In this document: piece after piece, positions 27,791 to 36,261 of the stretch | Numbering within the stretch: the stretch's first letter is position 1 | How the letters are laid out: the number at the start of each line of letters is the position of its first letter | Assembly: GCF_044792555.1 (NCBI RefSeq) | Contig: NZ_CP126238.1 | Span: 2,728,001-2,792,000 of the forward strand | From: Alicycliphilus denitrificans_A | GTDB lineage: Bacteria; Pseudomonadota; Gammaproteobacteria; Burkholderiales; Burkholderiaceae_C | DNA length: 64,000 nucleotides | Direction: 5' to 3' | Notes under the pieces: generated by a model | Database searches by the model: none | Told to the model about the DNA's origin: nothing | Seen by the model: the letters and a program-made list of their open reading frames with translations, nothing else | Position numbers and translations under genes: made by a program

Positions 27791-29680
27791 ATGCCGAGTG
27801 CGCTCAGTTATCCAGGGGTCTATATAGAGGAACTGCCCAGCGGCGTACGCACCCTGACCGGGGTGGCGACGTCGATCACCGCCTTCGTGGGCTACACGCG
27901 CAAGGGCGTGCCCGACAAGGCGGTGCCGGTGACGAGCTTCAGCGACTTCGAGCGCGCCTATGGCGGACTCGACAGGGACAGTCCCGTCTCCTACGGCGTA
28001 CGGCAGTTCTTTGCCAATGGCGGCGCGCAGGCCATCATCGTGCGCGTGGCCACGGGCCATGCCTCTGCCGCGTGGACGCTGCAGGATGCCTCGGTCGCGG
28101 TACTGGACGTGACGGCAGCCAACCCGGGCACCTGGGGCAACGACCTGCGCATCACCGTCAGCCGTGCCGGCGCACTCAACCCCGATGCCCAGTTCAACCT
28201 CGTCGTCTCGCAGCTGCAGGCCGACGGCGTGACGCTGCTGCCCCTGGAAACGCACCGCAACCTGGACATGAACTCCGCATCGCCCCGCTACGTGGAGGCG
28301 GTGGTGAACAATGCGTCGGCGCTCGTCAGGGCCAAGCGCAAGGGCGGACTGACCTTCAATCAGGCGGGCTTTGCGGTAAGTACCGCCATCACCTTCCCGC
28401 TCACGGCCACGGACCTGGTGCTTGCCGGCGTAGTCGACGGCAGCACCACCTTCCGATTGACACTGACCGGGCCGGCGCCCGCCAACATGGCGGCCCTGGT
28501 CACCGCAGTGAACACGGCCATAGGCACGGCCGGCTTGACCGCCATGCTGCAGGCAGCCGAATCCCTGGCCGACGGCAGCGCCGGCAGCGGCTGCCTCAAG
28601 CTCTCGTCGCTCACCAGCGGTGAATCCTCGAGCGTGGTGATCGCAGGGGGCGCATTGGGCGGGCTGTCGGGCAGCATCCACCTGGGTTTGGCCAACGCAG
28701 GCCGTGAGTTCACGGGCAACGCCCAGCACCGCCCCGTGGACACCGCCAATCTGGTGCCCCCGACCAAGGGTAACGATGGCGCGCGCGCCGGCGCCAACGA
28801 AATCGTCGGCAGCGCCAGCGGCAAGACCGGCATCCACGCCCTGCAGGACGTGGACCTGTTCAACCTGCTGAGCATCCCCGAGACCTACGACATGACGGAC
28901 CTGCAGGCCGCGGCGGTGATTCCCGCGGCGGTGGATCTGTGCGAGAAGCGCCGCGCCTTCTATATCGTGGACGCGCCCTCGGGCAAGAACCTGTCCAACA
29001 TCGCCAGTTGGGCCAACGGCGTCACGCAATCGCGCAACGCGGCGGTGTACTTCCCCGCGGTGAAACTGGTCGATCCGCTCGACGAACTGCGCCCGCGCGC
29101 CATGGCGCCCTCGGGATCGATGGCCGGGGTCTACGCGCGCACCGATGCCAACCGCGGCGTATGGAAGGCGCCCGCGGGCACCGATGCCACGCTCAACGGC
29201 GTGCTCGACCTGGCCACGCCACTCAACGATCTCGAAAACGGCCAGATCAACCCCAAGGGCGTGAACGCGCTGCGCAACTTCCCGGCCTATGGCCGCGTGG
29301 CCTGGGGTGCACGCACGCTCAAGGGCTCGGACGCGCAGGCCGACGAGTACAAGTATGTGCCGGTGCGCCGCCTGGCGCTGTTCCTGGAGGAAAGCCTGTA
29401 CCGCGGCACGCAGTGGGTGGTGTTCGAGCCCAACGACGAGCCCCTGTGGGCGCAGGTGCGGCTGAACATCGGCGCCTTCCTGCAGGGGCTGTTCCGCCAG
29501 GGGGCCTTCCAGGGGCGCTCGCCGCGCGAGGCCTATTTCGTCAAGTGCGACAGCGAGACCACCACGCAGGCCGACATCAACCTCGGCGTGCTGAACGTGG
29601 TCGTCGGCTTTGCCCCCCTCAAGCCCGCCGAATTCGTGGTCATCAAGATCCAGCAGATGGCGGGCCAGATCCAGGCCTGA
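27791..29680 (+). CDS. eCIS contractile sheath protein (phage tail sheath family)
   Basis: This 629-residue protein starts MPSALSYPGVYIEELPSGVR, the canonical tail-sheath N-terminus, after GGAGG. The C-terminal domain has NPKGVNALRNFPAYGRVAWG, ARTLKGSD and the closing TTQADINLGVLNVVVGFAPLKPAEFVVIKI, where inter-subunit strand linking occurs in the family. An inserted middle part (residues about 200-300) is Ala/Thr/Ser-rich and variable. The sheath contracts to drive the tube. Only one sheath gene is present, against three in Afp. The tube gene follows after 15 bases. Confidence 0.95.
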   Translation: MPSALSYPGVYIEELPSGVRTLTGVATSITAFVGYTRKGVPDKAVPVTSFSDFERAYGGLDRDSPVSYGVRQFFANGGAQAIIVRVATGHASAAWTLQDASVAVLDVTAANPGTWGNDLRITVSRAGALNPDAQFNLVVSQLQADGVTLLPLETHRNLDMNSASPRYVEAVVNNASALVRAKRKGGLTFNQAGFAVSTAITFPLTATDLVLAGVVDGSTTFRLTLTGPAPANMAALVTAVNTAIGTAGLTAMLQAAESLADGSAGSGCLKLSSLTSGESSSVVIAGGALGGLSGSIHLGLANAGREFTGNAQHRPVDTANLVPPTKGNDGARAGANEIVGSASGKTGIHALQDVDLFNLLSIPETYDMTDLQAAAVIPAAVDLCEKRRAFYIVDAPSGKNLSNIASWANGVTQSRNAAVYFPAVKLVDPLDELRPRAMAPSGSMAGVYARTDANRGVWKAPAGTDATLNGVLDLATPLNDLENGQINPKGVNALRNFPAYGRVAWGARTLKGSDAQADEYKYVPVRRLALFLEESLYRGTQWVVFEPNDEPLWAQVRLNIGAFLQGLFRQGAFQGRSPREAYFVKCDSETTTQADINLGVLNVVVGFAPLKPAEFVVIKIQQMAGQIQA

Positions 29681-29695
29681 CGAAGGAGAACCGAC

Positions 29696-30220
29696 ATGGC
29701 ACAGTTCAGCGTCAACGCCACCCGCTTCGATCCGTACAAGAACTTCAAATTCCGCGTCAAGTGGGACGGCAAATATGTGGCCGGCATCTCCAAGGTCGGC
29801 GCCTTGAAGCGCAGCACCGAGCCCGTGGAGCACCGCGAAGGGGGCGATCCATCAACCTCGCGCAAGTCGCCCGGGCGCACCAAGTACGAGGCCATCACGC
29901 TGGAGCGCGGCGTCACGCACGACACTGAATTCGAGAAATGGGCCAACAAGGTCTGGAACTTCGGCTCGGGCCTGGGCGCCGAGGTTTCGCTGAAGGACTT
30001 CCGCAAGGACCTCATCATCGAGGTCTACAACGAGGCCGGCCAGCTCGCGCTGGCCTACAAAGTGTTTCGCTGCTGGGTGTCGGAGTACCAGGCGCTGCCG
30101 GACCTGGACGCCAACGCCAACGCCGTGGCCATCCAGCACATCAAGCTTGAAAACGAGGGCTGGGAGCGCGACTACGACGTAGGCGAACCGTCCGAGCCCA
30201 GCTTCACGGAACCGGTGTGA
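29696..30220 (+). CDS. eCIS inner tube protein (gp19/Afp1-like)
   Basis: This 174-residue protein forms the stacked hexameric rings of the inner tube. It begins AQFSVNATRFDPYKNFKFRV and has the tube-protein pattern ISKVGALKRSTEPVEHREGG and YEAITLERGVTHDTEFEKW, with IKLENEGWERD near the end. The family is named phage_T4_gp19 or T4-like tail tube. It lies directly after the sheath gene, the standard pairing. No second tube paralogue (Afp5-like initiator) is seen, so the hub below may serve that role. Confidence 0.95.
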   Translation: MAQFSVNATRFDPYKNFKFRVKWDGKYVAGISKVGALKRSTEPVEHREGGDPSTSRKSPGRTKYEAITLERGVTHDTEFEKWANKVWNFGSGLGAEVSLKDFRKDLIIEVYNEAGQLALAYKVFRCWVSEYQALPDLDANANAVAIQHIKLENEGWERDYDVGEPSEPSFTEPV

Positions 30221-30236
30221 GCACGGAGGTCCTGTC

Positions 30237-30956
30237 ATGCGCGTGCTGGGCGCCGCTGAACTGCTGTCGCTGTGGGAGCGCGGCATGCCGCGCCACATGC
30301 TCGATCGTGCCGCCCTGCTGACGGCCACTGCCCGCCCCGACTGGCCGGCCAAATCAATAGCCGACCTGCCGCTGGGCACCATAGGAGCCAGCCTGCTGCG
30401 CCTGCGCGCCGCCAACTTCGGCCCGCACATTGAAGCCCATGCCGACTGCCGCCACTGCGGCCAGCGGCTGGCCTTCTCGCTGGATGTGGCAAAGCTGCTG
30501 CAAGGCGCGCCGCCCGAGGACGACGCCCCGCCCTGCGCGCCGACTGCCGCTGTCGCCGGCCTGCAGGTGCGCGCCCCCAGCCTGCGCGACCTGGCCGCCG
30601 TGACCGATCTGCCACCCGACGCCGCGGCCCAGGCGCTGCTCGCGCGCTGCACGCTCACCGGCCAGAGTGCCGGCCTGGACGCGGCCGCGCGCACGCAGGT
30701 CGAAGACGCGCTGGAGGCGCTGGACCCGCAGGCCGATCTCGCCTTCACCCTGAACTGCGTGGCCTGCGGCCAGGAAGACATGGCACAACTGGACATGCCC
30801 ACCCTGCTGTGGGACGAAATCACCGCCCGCGCGGGGCTGCTGCTGCACGACGTGCACAGCCTCGCCAGCGCCTATGGCTGGAGCGAGGCGCAGATCCTGG
30901 CACTGTCGCCAGCGCGGCGCGCGCACTACCTGGCCCTGGTGGAGGGCATGTCATGA
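30237..30956 (+). CDS. Probable T4-type baseplate protein with zinc-ribbon-like cysteine pairs
   Basis: This 239-residue protein has an N-terminal LGAAELLSLWERGMPRHMLDRA segment, as in small baseplate-associated proteins of eCIS loci, and two CxxC pairs: CRHC (ADCRHCGQRL, near residue 70) and CVAC (LNCVACGQED, near residue 180). Together these could bind one zinc ion. The C-terminus (DVHSLASAYGWSEAQILALS) resembles the ends of T4 baseplate-family proteins, so a baseplate or assembly role is likely. Not assigned with certainty. Its stop overlaps the next start (ATGTCATGA). Confidence 0.65.
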   Translation: MRVLGAAELLSLWERGMPRHMLDRAALLTATARPDWPAKSIADLPLGTIGASLLRLRAANFGPHIEAHADCRHCGQRLAFSLDVAKLLQGAPPEDDAPPCAPTAAVAGLQVRAPSLRDLAAVTDLPPDAAAQALLARCTLTGQSAGLDAAARTQVEDALEALDPQADLAFTLNCVACGQEDMAQLDMPTLLWDEITARAGLLLHDVHSLASAYGWSEAQILALSPARRAHYLALVEGMS

Positions 30957-31687
30957 GCGGCCTGCTGCAGCGCCTGGCCGCACGCGCCACCGGCAGCGCC
31001 TGGGCACTGCGCAGCGATGCGCGCCTGCCGTTTGCCGGCAATGCGGCGGGCATGGCCGAGGCCTCTCCCCAGGTACCTGACGCACGCACCGCGCCGCCGC
31101 CCTCCAGGAAAACGGGCGCAGGCCAGCCCCCCGTGGCAAGGCACACGCAAGCCCCTGCACCCATGGCGGCAGACGCACCGCTGAGGGCAGACATGCACAG
31201 CCACCAACCCACCACCACGCCATCCCGGCCGCAGCACACACCCGTCACGACCATCGGTGCAAAGGCCGCGAGCATGGGGCGACCAGGTACGGATGGCGTA
31301 CCGCAGGTGATGCGATCCGACACCCCTTGCGCCGCCACGGCCAACACCCCGGCGCCGGGCCCATTGGCAGCGACCGACCCGGCGCCGCTGCTGCCTTTGC
31401 AGCGCGGGCGCGGCCCTGCCGGCACAAGCGCCGCCGCATCGGCTTCGCAGGGCAAGCTGCATCCCGAGGCAGCCGATGCGCCGGGAGCGCTGACGCCACT
31501 GCCACGGCCCCAGCCATTCACCGCGCCGCTCAAGCGCGCCGATGCGGCCGAGGTGCATATCCACATCGACCGCATCGAAGTCACCACCGCCGCTCCCGAG
31601 CCCCAGGCACCCAGACGCCAGGCACGCGAACGCACGCAGCCGCTGTCGCTGGACGCCTACCTCGCCAGGCGCAAGGAGCCATCATGA
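30953..31687 (+). CDS. Proline/alanine-rich, probably disordered eCIS accessory protein
   Basis: This 244-residue protein begins MSGLLQRLAARATGSAWALR, start set by the ATGA overlap with the preceding gene. Most of it is Pro/Ala/Thr-rich low complexity. A conserved-looking tail reads EVHIHIDRIEVTTAAPEPQA and ends in LSLDAYLARRKE; I recall a similar tail in other eCIS loci. It could be a flexible linker or chaperone between terminator and tube; this is inference. It overlaps the DUF4255 gene at ATGA as well. No toxin motif is visible. Confidence 0.6.
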   Translation: MSGLLQRLAARATGSAWALRSDARLPFAGNAAGMAEASPQVPDARTAPPPSRKTGAGQPPVARHTQAPAPMAADAPLRADMHSHQPTTTPSRPQHTPVTTIGAKAASMGRPGTDGVPQVMRSDTPCAATANTPAPGPLAATDPAPLLPLQRGRGPAGTSAAASASQGKLHPEAADAPGALTPLPRPQPFTAPLKRADAAEVHIHIDRIEVTTAAPEPQAPRRQARERTQPLSLDAYLARRKEPS

Positions 31688-33021
31688 GCACGGCCCTGGC
31701 CATCGCCGGCGTGACCGCGGTGCTGCGCGACCTGCTCAACGACGGGCTGATCAACCACAACATCAGCGGCGTGCTGGGGTCGAGCGTCAGCGTGAGCGTG
31801 CAGGCTCCCGACCGCGTGGTGACGGCCAGCACGCCCGAGGCCTCGCAGCTCAACCTGTTCCTGTACATGGCCACGCCCAACCCGGGCTGGCGCAACGAGG
31901 GCCTGCCGGGGCGCGACGGCAGCGGCCGCACGCGCCTGGCCAACCCGCCGCTGGCGCTGGACCTGCATTACCTGCTGTCGGCCTACAGCGGCGCCGATCT
32001 GCATGCCGAAATCCTGCTCGGCTACGCCATGCAGTTGCTGCACGAGACGCCGCTGCTCACGCGCACCGCCATCCGCACCGCACTCAACCCATCGCCTGCG
32101 GTCGGTGCGAGCCTGCCCCCGGCACTGCGCGCGCTGGCCGACGCGGGCCTCGCGGATCAGGTCGAACTCATCAAGCTGACCCCCAACATATTGAGCAGCG
32201 AGGAAACGTCGCAACTCTGGACCGCCACGCAAAGCCATTTGCGGCCCAGCATGGCCTACATCGCCTCGGTGGTGCTGATCCAGGCGCAAAGGCCGGCCCG
32301 CACGCCCCTGCCGGTGCTCACCCGGGGCCCGCTGGACAGCGCCACCGGCCGCGACGCCGGCATCGCCGTGCAGGCCGACCTTGAACCACGCACGCCCCTG
32401 CTGACGCACGTCGCCCCCCCGCTGGGCCAGCCGGTCGCGGCCATCGGCGACACCGTGTTGCTGCACGGCAGGCTGCTCGATGGCGCCAACCGCCAGGTCG
32501 TGCTGCGCGAGGATCGCCTGGGCATCGAACACATCCTGCCGGCGCTGCCACCCGCGCCGAATATGCCAGCCGGCCAGGTGGCGGCATTCTCTCTGGCGGG
32601 GTTGCAGGCAGCGTTGCCCGCCGGCGCATACCGGGTGGCGTTGCGCGTGACGCGGCCCGACCTGCAGGGCCGGATGCGCGACCACGAGACGCCACCGCTG
32701 CCACTGACGCTGGCGCCCCGCATCACCAGCACGCCGCAAAGTGTGGCCCGCGCGCCCGACGGCTCCGCCAGCGTGCCCATCACGTTCACGCCGGACCTGC
32801 GCGCCGACCAGCGCGCCGTGCTGGTGCTGGACAACGACGAATACCTGCCGCAGACCGCCGGCGCCACGCCCAGCAGCCGCATCTTCCCCGTGGCCCAGGC
32901 GCGCCCTGGCGTGCACCTGGCGCGCCTGCGCATCGACGGCATAGACAGTCCCATCGTGGACATGGATTACGAGCCGCCGGCGCTGCCACACTTCCTGAAC
33001 CGGACGGTGGAGTTCACATGA
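31684..33021 (+). CDS. eCIS tail-terminator protein, DUF4255 (Pvc16/Afp16-like)
   Basis: This 445-residue protein begins MSTALAIAGVTAVLRDLLND, matching the Pvc16 N-terminal family (DUF4255), with PPLALDLHYLLSAYSG further in. The first about 200 residues are the DUF4255 domain that caps the tube and sheath; the rest (residues about 230-445) reads like beta-sandwich (Ig-like) domains (VAAIGDTVLLHGRLLDGANR, APRITSTPQSV). The start is chosen by overlap with the preceding stop. DUF4255 is a hallmark that separates eCIS from phage tails. Confidence 0.92.
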   Translation: MSTALAIAGVTAVLRDLLNDGLINHNISGVLGSSVSVSVQAPDRVVTASTPEASQLNLFLYMATPNPGWRNEGLPGRDGSGRTRLANPPLALDLHYLLSAYSGADLHAEILLGYAMQLLHETPLLTRTAIRTALNPSPAVGASLPPALRALADAGLADQVELIKLTPNILSSEETSQLWTATQSHLRPSMAYIASVVLIQAQRPARTPLPVLTRGPLDSATGRDAGIAVQADLEPRTPLLTHVAPPLGQPVAAIGDTVLLHGRLLDGANRQVVLREDRLGIEHILPALPPAPNMPAGQVAAFSLAGLQAALPAGAYRVALRVTRPDLQGRMRDHETPPLPLTLAPRITSTPQSVARAPDGSASVPITFTPDLRADQRAVLVLDNDEYLPQTAGATPSSRIFPVAQARPGVHLARLRIDGIDSPIVDMDYEPPALPHFLNRTVEFT

Positions 33022-34994
33022 ACGCCGCTTTGCTGCCGCAGCCCCCAGCCGACGCCATCGGCCTTGATGCGCCGGATGCCACTGCCGCTGCGCCTGCGGC
33101 CCTGGACTGGGGCGCAGCCAACCAGCAGCTGCTCGGCGCCGAATTCCAGCGCCTCGGCGGCTTGCTGGAGGGGCGCCCAACCGAAGCGGGGACTGCCGAC
33201 AGCGCACGGTTGCGGGATGCGCTGCGCATCAGGGCAGCGATTGATGTGCTGTGCGATGCCTTCGATCTCAGCCATTTTGAGCGCGACCTGCTGCTGCTCG
33301 CCGCCGGCGCCGACATGGATGCGCAAGTCGCCAGCGCCTGCGCGCGCGCGCAACCCGACCGCCCCTGGCCCAGCTTCGGCCTGGCCCTGGCGCGGCTGCC
33401 AGATGCCCATTGGAGCGCGCTGGCGCCCGTGGGCCCGCTGCGGCGCTGGCAACTGCTGCAGCCGCTGGGCGACGACAACATCCTGCAAGCCCGGTTGCGT
33501 GCCGACGAACGCATACTGCACTATCTGGCCGGTGTGAACCATCTGGACGCACGGCTGCAGGCACTGCTGCGGCCCGTGTCGCCCCACCCCCTGGCGCCCA
33601 GCCATGCGGCCGATGCGGCACATATCGCGCAAACGCTGCGCGCTGGCCCGGCGCCGCCGCCTATCGCCGTGCTGCTGGGCGAGGCCCCCGAGGATCTGGC
33701 CGACATCGCAGGCAACGTCGCTAGCGCGCTGGGCTACCGCCTGTACCGGCTGCACGCTGCGGACCTGCCGCAGGACGGCGCGACGCTGCAATGGCTGGCG
33801 ACGCTGTGGCAGCGCGACGCCGCGCTGATGCAGGCTGCGCTGCTCGTGCAGATGGACGAAGACACAGTGGCCGGGGCACGCTTTGTCGCCCGGATCGGCG
33901 GGCTGGTGTTCCTCGCCGCGCGCCAGCCGCCAAGCACCGAGCGTGCCCAGCTGCGCTTCAATATTGCCATGCCAGCCGCGGCCGAACGCCTGGCGCTGTG
34001 GCGGCAGGCGCTGCCGGCCATCGCCGACAACCAGCACTGCAGGCTGGCCGCCGCGGCCTACCAGTTCCGCATGAGCGCCGCCAGCATCCGTGAGGCGGCC
34101 GACGGGCTCGCGCCGGCGCTGGCGCGTGGCGATGCGGACGTCGAGCAGGTCTGGGAGCATTGCCGCAAACAATTGCGCAACGGCCTGCAGGGCCTGGCCG
34201 AGCGCATCGAGACCCGCAGCGGCTGGAGCGATCTGGTGCTGCCCGCGGCCCAGATGGCCACACTGCGGCAGATCGTGGCCCATGTCAGGCACCGCGAGCA
34301 AGTCCACCAGTCCTGGGGCTTCGGCCCGCCAGGCACGCGCGGCCTGGGCATCGCAACGCTGTTCTGCGGCGAGAGCGGCACCGGCAAGACCATGGCGGCC
34401 GAAGTGCTGGCACATGCGCTGCGGCTGGACCTGTACCGCGTGGATCTTTCCGCAGTCGTGAGCAAATACATCGGCGAGACCGAGAAGAACCTGCGCCGGG
34501 TGTTCGATGCCGCCGAGGGTTCCGGCGCCGTGTTGTTGTTCGATGAGGCCGATGCGCTGTTCGGCAGGCGCAGCGAGGTCAAGGACAGCCACGACCGCTA
34601 TGCCAACGTGGAGGTCAGCTACCTGTTGCAACGCATGGAGAGCTACCAGGGCCTGGCCATCCTGACCAGCAACTTCAAGGCCGCCCTGGATCCTGCCTTT
34701 CTGCGGCGGCTGCGCTTTGTCGTGAACTTTGCCTTTCCCGACCTGGCGGAGCGCGAGGCCCTGTGGCGCAAGGTGTTTCCGGCCACGGCCCCGACGGACA
34801 CGCTGGACTTTGCCGCGCTGGCCCGGCTGCAGGTGGCCGGCGGCAGCATCCGCAATATCGCGCTGCACGCGGCATTCCACGCGGCCGAGGCGGGTTGCGC
34901 TATCGGCATGGCGCATTTGCTGGGCGCGGCACAGCAGGAAATGGCACGCCACGACCGCTCCTTCACGCCACTGGCGCTGCGAGGCCTGCCATGA
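33018..34994 (+). CDS. eCIS AAA+ ATPase (Afp15/Pvc15-like)
   Basis: A 658-residue protein. The C-terminal half is the AAA+ module: Walker A GESGTGKTMAAEVLA (near residue 451), Walker B VLLFDEADALFGRRS (near 505), a sensor-like LTSNFKAALDPAF and an arginine-finger region FLRRLRFVVNFAFPD. The N-terminal 400 residues form a winged, helical substrate domain (ALPDAHWSALAPVG and similar). In Afp/PVC the ATPase is needed for particle assembly or cargo loading and is not part of the mature particle. The gene overlaps its neighbours at both ends. Confidence 0.94.
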   Translation: MNAALLPQPPADAIGLDAPDATAAAPAALDWGAANQQLLGAEFQRLGGLLEGRPTEAGTADSARLRDALRIRAAIDVLCDAFDLSHFERDLLLLAAGADMDAQVASACARAQPDRPWPSFGLALARLPDAHWSALAPVGPLRRWQLLQPLGDDNILQARLRADERILHYLAGVNHLDARLQALLRPVSPHPLAPSHAADAAHIAQTLRAGPAPPPIAVLLGEAPEDLADIAGNVASALGYRLYRLHAADLPQDGATLQWLATLWQRDAALMQAALLVQMDEDTVAGARFVARIGGLVFLAARQPPSTERAQLRFNIAMPAAAERLALWRQALPAIADNQHCRLAAAAYQFRMSAASIREAADGLAPALARGDADVEQVWEHCRKQLRNGLQGLAERIETRSGWSDLVLPAAQMATLRQIVAHVRHREQVHQSWGFGPPGTRGLGIATLFCGESGTGKTMAAEVLAHALRLDLYRVDLSAVVSKYIGETEKNLRRVFDAAEGSGAVLLFDEADALFGRRSEVKDSHDRYANVEVSYLLQRMESYQGLAILTSNFKAALDPAFLRRLRFVVNFAFPDLAEREALWRKVFPATAPTDTLDFAALARLQVAGGSIRNIALHAAFHAAEAGCAIGMAHLLGAAQQEMARHDRSFTPLALRGLP

Positions 34995-35239
34995 CACGCG
35001 TGCTGCTGCACATCGACAGGCTGTCACTGCCGGCCATGACGCCTGCGGAGCAACGCGCGTTGCTGCAGGCGCTGCAGGAAGGCCTGCAGACGCGGCTGGC
35101 ATCGGTCCCGGCGCAGGCCTGGAACGCATGCGCCACGCACTGCACGCCCCGGCCGCAGGTGCTGACCGGCGCAAGTGGCGCTGCCATGGGCCGGGAGCTT
35201 GCGCAGGCCATCGTCCAGGCCCTGCAGATGGCGCAATGA
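34991..35239 (+). CDS. Small eCIS-associated protein
   Basis: This 82-residue protein begins MTRVLLHIDRLSLPAMTPAE, is helical and has no signal peptide. It overlaps the ATPase stop (ATGA) and precedes the cargo candidate by 14 bases. Short proteins starting with an IDRL pattern occur after the ATPase gene in other eCIS loci as I recall them. Function unknown; a chaperone or tube-associated role is only a guess. Confidence 0.6.
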   Translation: MTRVLLHIDRLSLPAMTPAEQRALLQALQEGLQTRLASVPAQAWNACATHCTPRPQVLTGASGAAMGRELAQAIVQALQMAQ

Positions 35240-35253
35240 CACAGGAGCCGAAC

Positions 35254-36006
35254 ATGCAACACACACAGGCCACCAGGACCCACGGCGACTTGCCTGGCCC
35301 GTCTGCACAGGCTGCGGCGCGCAAGGCTGCGCCCCCCGCGGCGCTGGGCGTGTCCAGCACATCACCGGACCAGGGGGCGGCACGGCTGGATTTCGCCCGC
35401 ATCGGCGCCCAGGCCGGGCCTGCGGCAAGCACGGCCGTTTTTGGGCTGCATTGGCTGCTGGAGCCGGCCATGGGCCCGCTGCGGCAGGCGGATGCCGGCA
35501 CGGACGCCGGCATGGACGCCGGCACCCCCGCGGCCCCCACCTTTCCGACCTACGCCCAGATCATCGGCAACGCCACGGTCACCACGGCCATGGATGCCGC
35601 GTGGACGGAAACCAAGGCCGCCACCACCGCCACCAGCCGGCGCGAGCAGGGGTTCTGGATCAAGTACGACACGTCCAGCTCCGACTACACCTGCGCGCCG
35701 ACCTTCACCGGGCCCTCGGTGGGGCCGGACGAGACCGGCGCCGCAGACCCCGGCAGCAAACCCGCCGACAGCGGCACGGTGTTCGCCGTCGGGCTGTTCC
35801 ACACGCACACGCCCATGACGCACCGCACCGGTACGCGCGGCGTGGGCCCGAGCGGCGCCGACAACCGCTTTCACAACAGCAACAACGTCGTCGGCGTGAT
35901 CTACGACTACGTGGAATCGCCCGCCGGCTCCGGCACGATACCTGGCGGTCACCCGCTGAATTCCGCGGCCACGCGCTATCACTCCGGCCCCAACCAGCGC
36001 AGCTGA
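35254..36006 (+). CDS. Candidate eCIS cargo protein with JAMM/MPN-like metallopeptidase signature
   Basis: This 250-residue protein has a disordered N-terminal part (residues 1-95: Gln/Ala/Pro-rich, then three DAG repeats in ADAGTDAGMDAG). The C-terminal part shows the JAMM pattern: Glu131 in REQGFWIKYD, His183-x-His185 in GLFHTHTPM, and Ser200-x-x-Asp203 in GVGPSGADN. The HxH-to-Ser gap is longer than the commonest 7-8, but similar HTHxPx..GPSxxD blocks occur in Rhs-linked JAB-like domains. JAMM domains are zinc isopeptidases or amidases, so it may be a lumen-loaded toxin. Function not shown; the start ATG at 35254 has an AGGAG site. Confidence 0.65.
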   Translation: MQHTQATRTHGDLPGPSAQAAARKAAPPAALGVSSTSPDQGAARLDFARIGAQAGPAASTAVFGLHWLLEPAMGPLRQADAGTDAGMDAGTPAAPTFPTYAQIIGNATVTTAMDAAWTETKAATTATSRREQGFWIKYDTSSSDYTCAPTFTGPSVGPDETGAADPGSKPADSGTVFAVGLFHTHTPMTHRTGTRGVGPSGADNRFHNSNNVVGVIYDYVESPAGSGTIPGGHPLNSAATRYHSGPNQRS

Positions 36007-36032
36007 GCCGAAAGAACAAGGAGGAGGACATC

Positions 36033-36260
36033 ATGGCGGAGCTCAGCAACACCCAGGCCCTGGCCATTGCCCGGGAGGCCATCGCCGGCAAGGCCCGGCC
36101 CGTACCAGGCGCGCCGATCGACATCACGCGCACAGAGGGGCGCATCACCGTGACCTTCGTGCATGAGACACCACCACACATGCTGGGCGCCGACTATGAC
36201 GCACGCGTGGTCATCGATGCTGCCAGCGGCACCGTGCTGCAGCTGCTGGTGGGGGCATGA
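36033..36260 (+). CDS. Small partner of the cargo candidate (possible immunity or chaperone protein)
   Basis: This 75-residue protein starts at 36033 after a very strong AAGGAGGAGG site, the best in the locus. The sequence begins AELSNTQALAIAREAIAGK and ends ADYDARVVIDAASGTVLQLLVGA, a PepSY-like closing beta pattern, and is a compact alpha-beta fold. It is 26 bases after the JAMM-like gene and 2 bases before the hub gene. Its place after a putative toxin suggests an immunity protein or a loading chaperone; this is inference. No signal peptide is seen, so it acts in the cytoplasm if so. Confidence 0.6.
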   Translation: MAELSNTQALAIAREAIAGKARPVPGAPIDITRTEGRITVTFVHETPPHMLGADYDARVVIDAASGTVLQLLVGA

Positions 36261-36261
36261 C

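Noticed and set aside
27761..29833. A 690-codon minus-strand frame antisense to the sheath gene
   Set aside because: Composition and lack of motifs mark it as a shadow; the sheath protein is unmistakable.
32967..35540. An 857-codon minus-strand frame through the eCIS ATPase gene
   Set aside because: It is antisense to the AAA+ gene with clear Walker motifs and has no recognisable domain.
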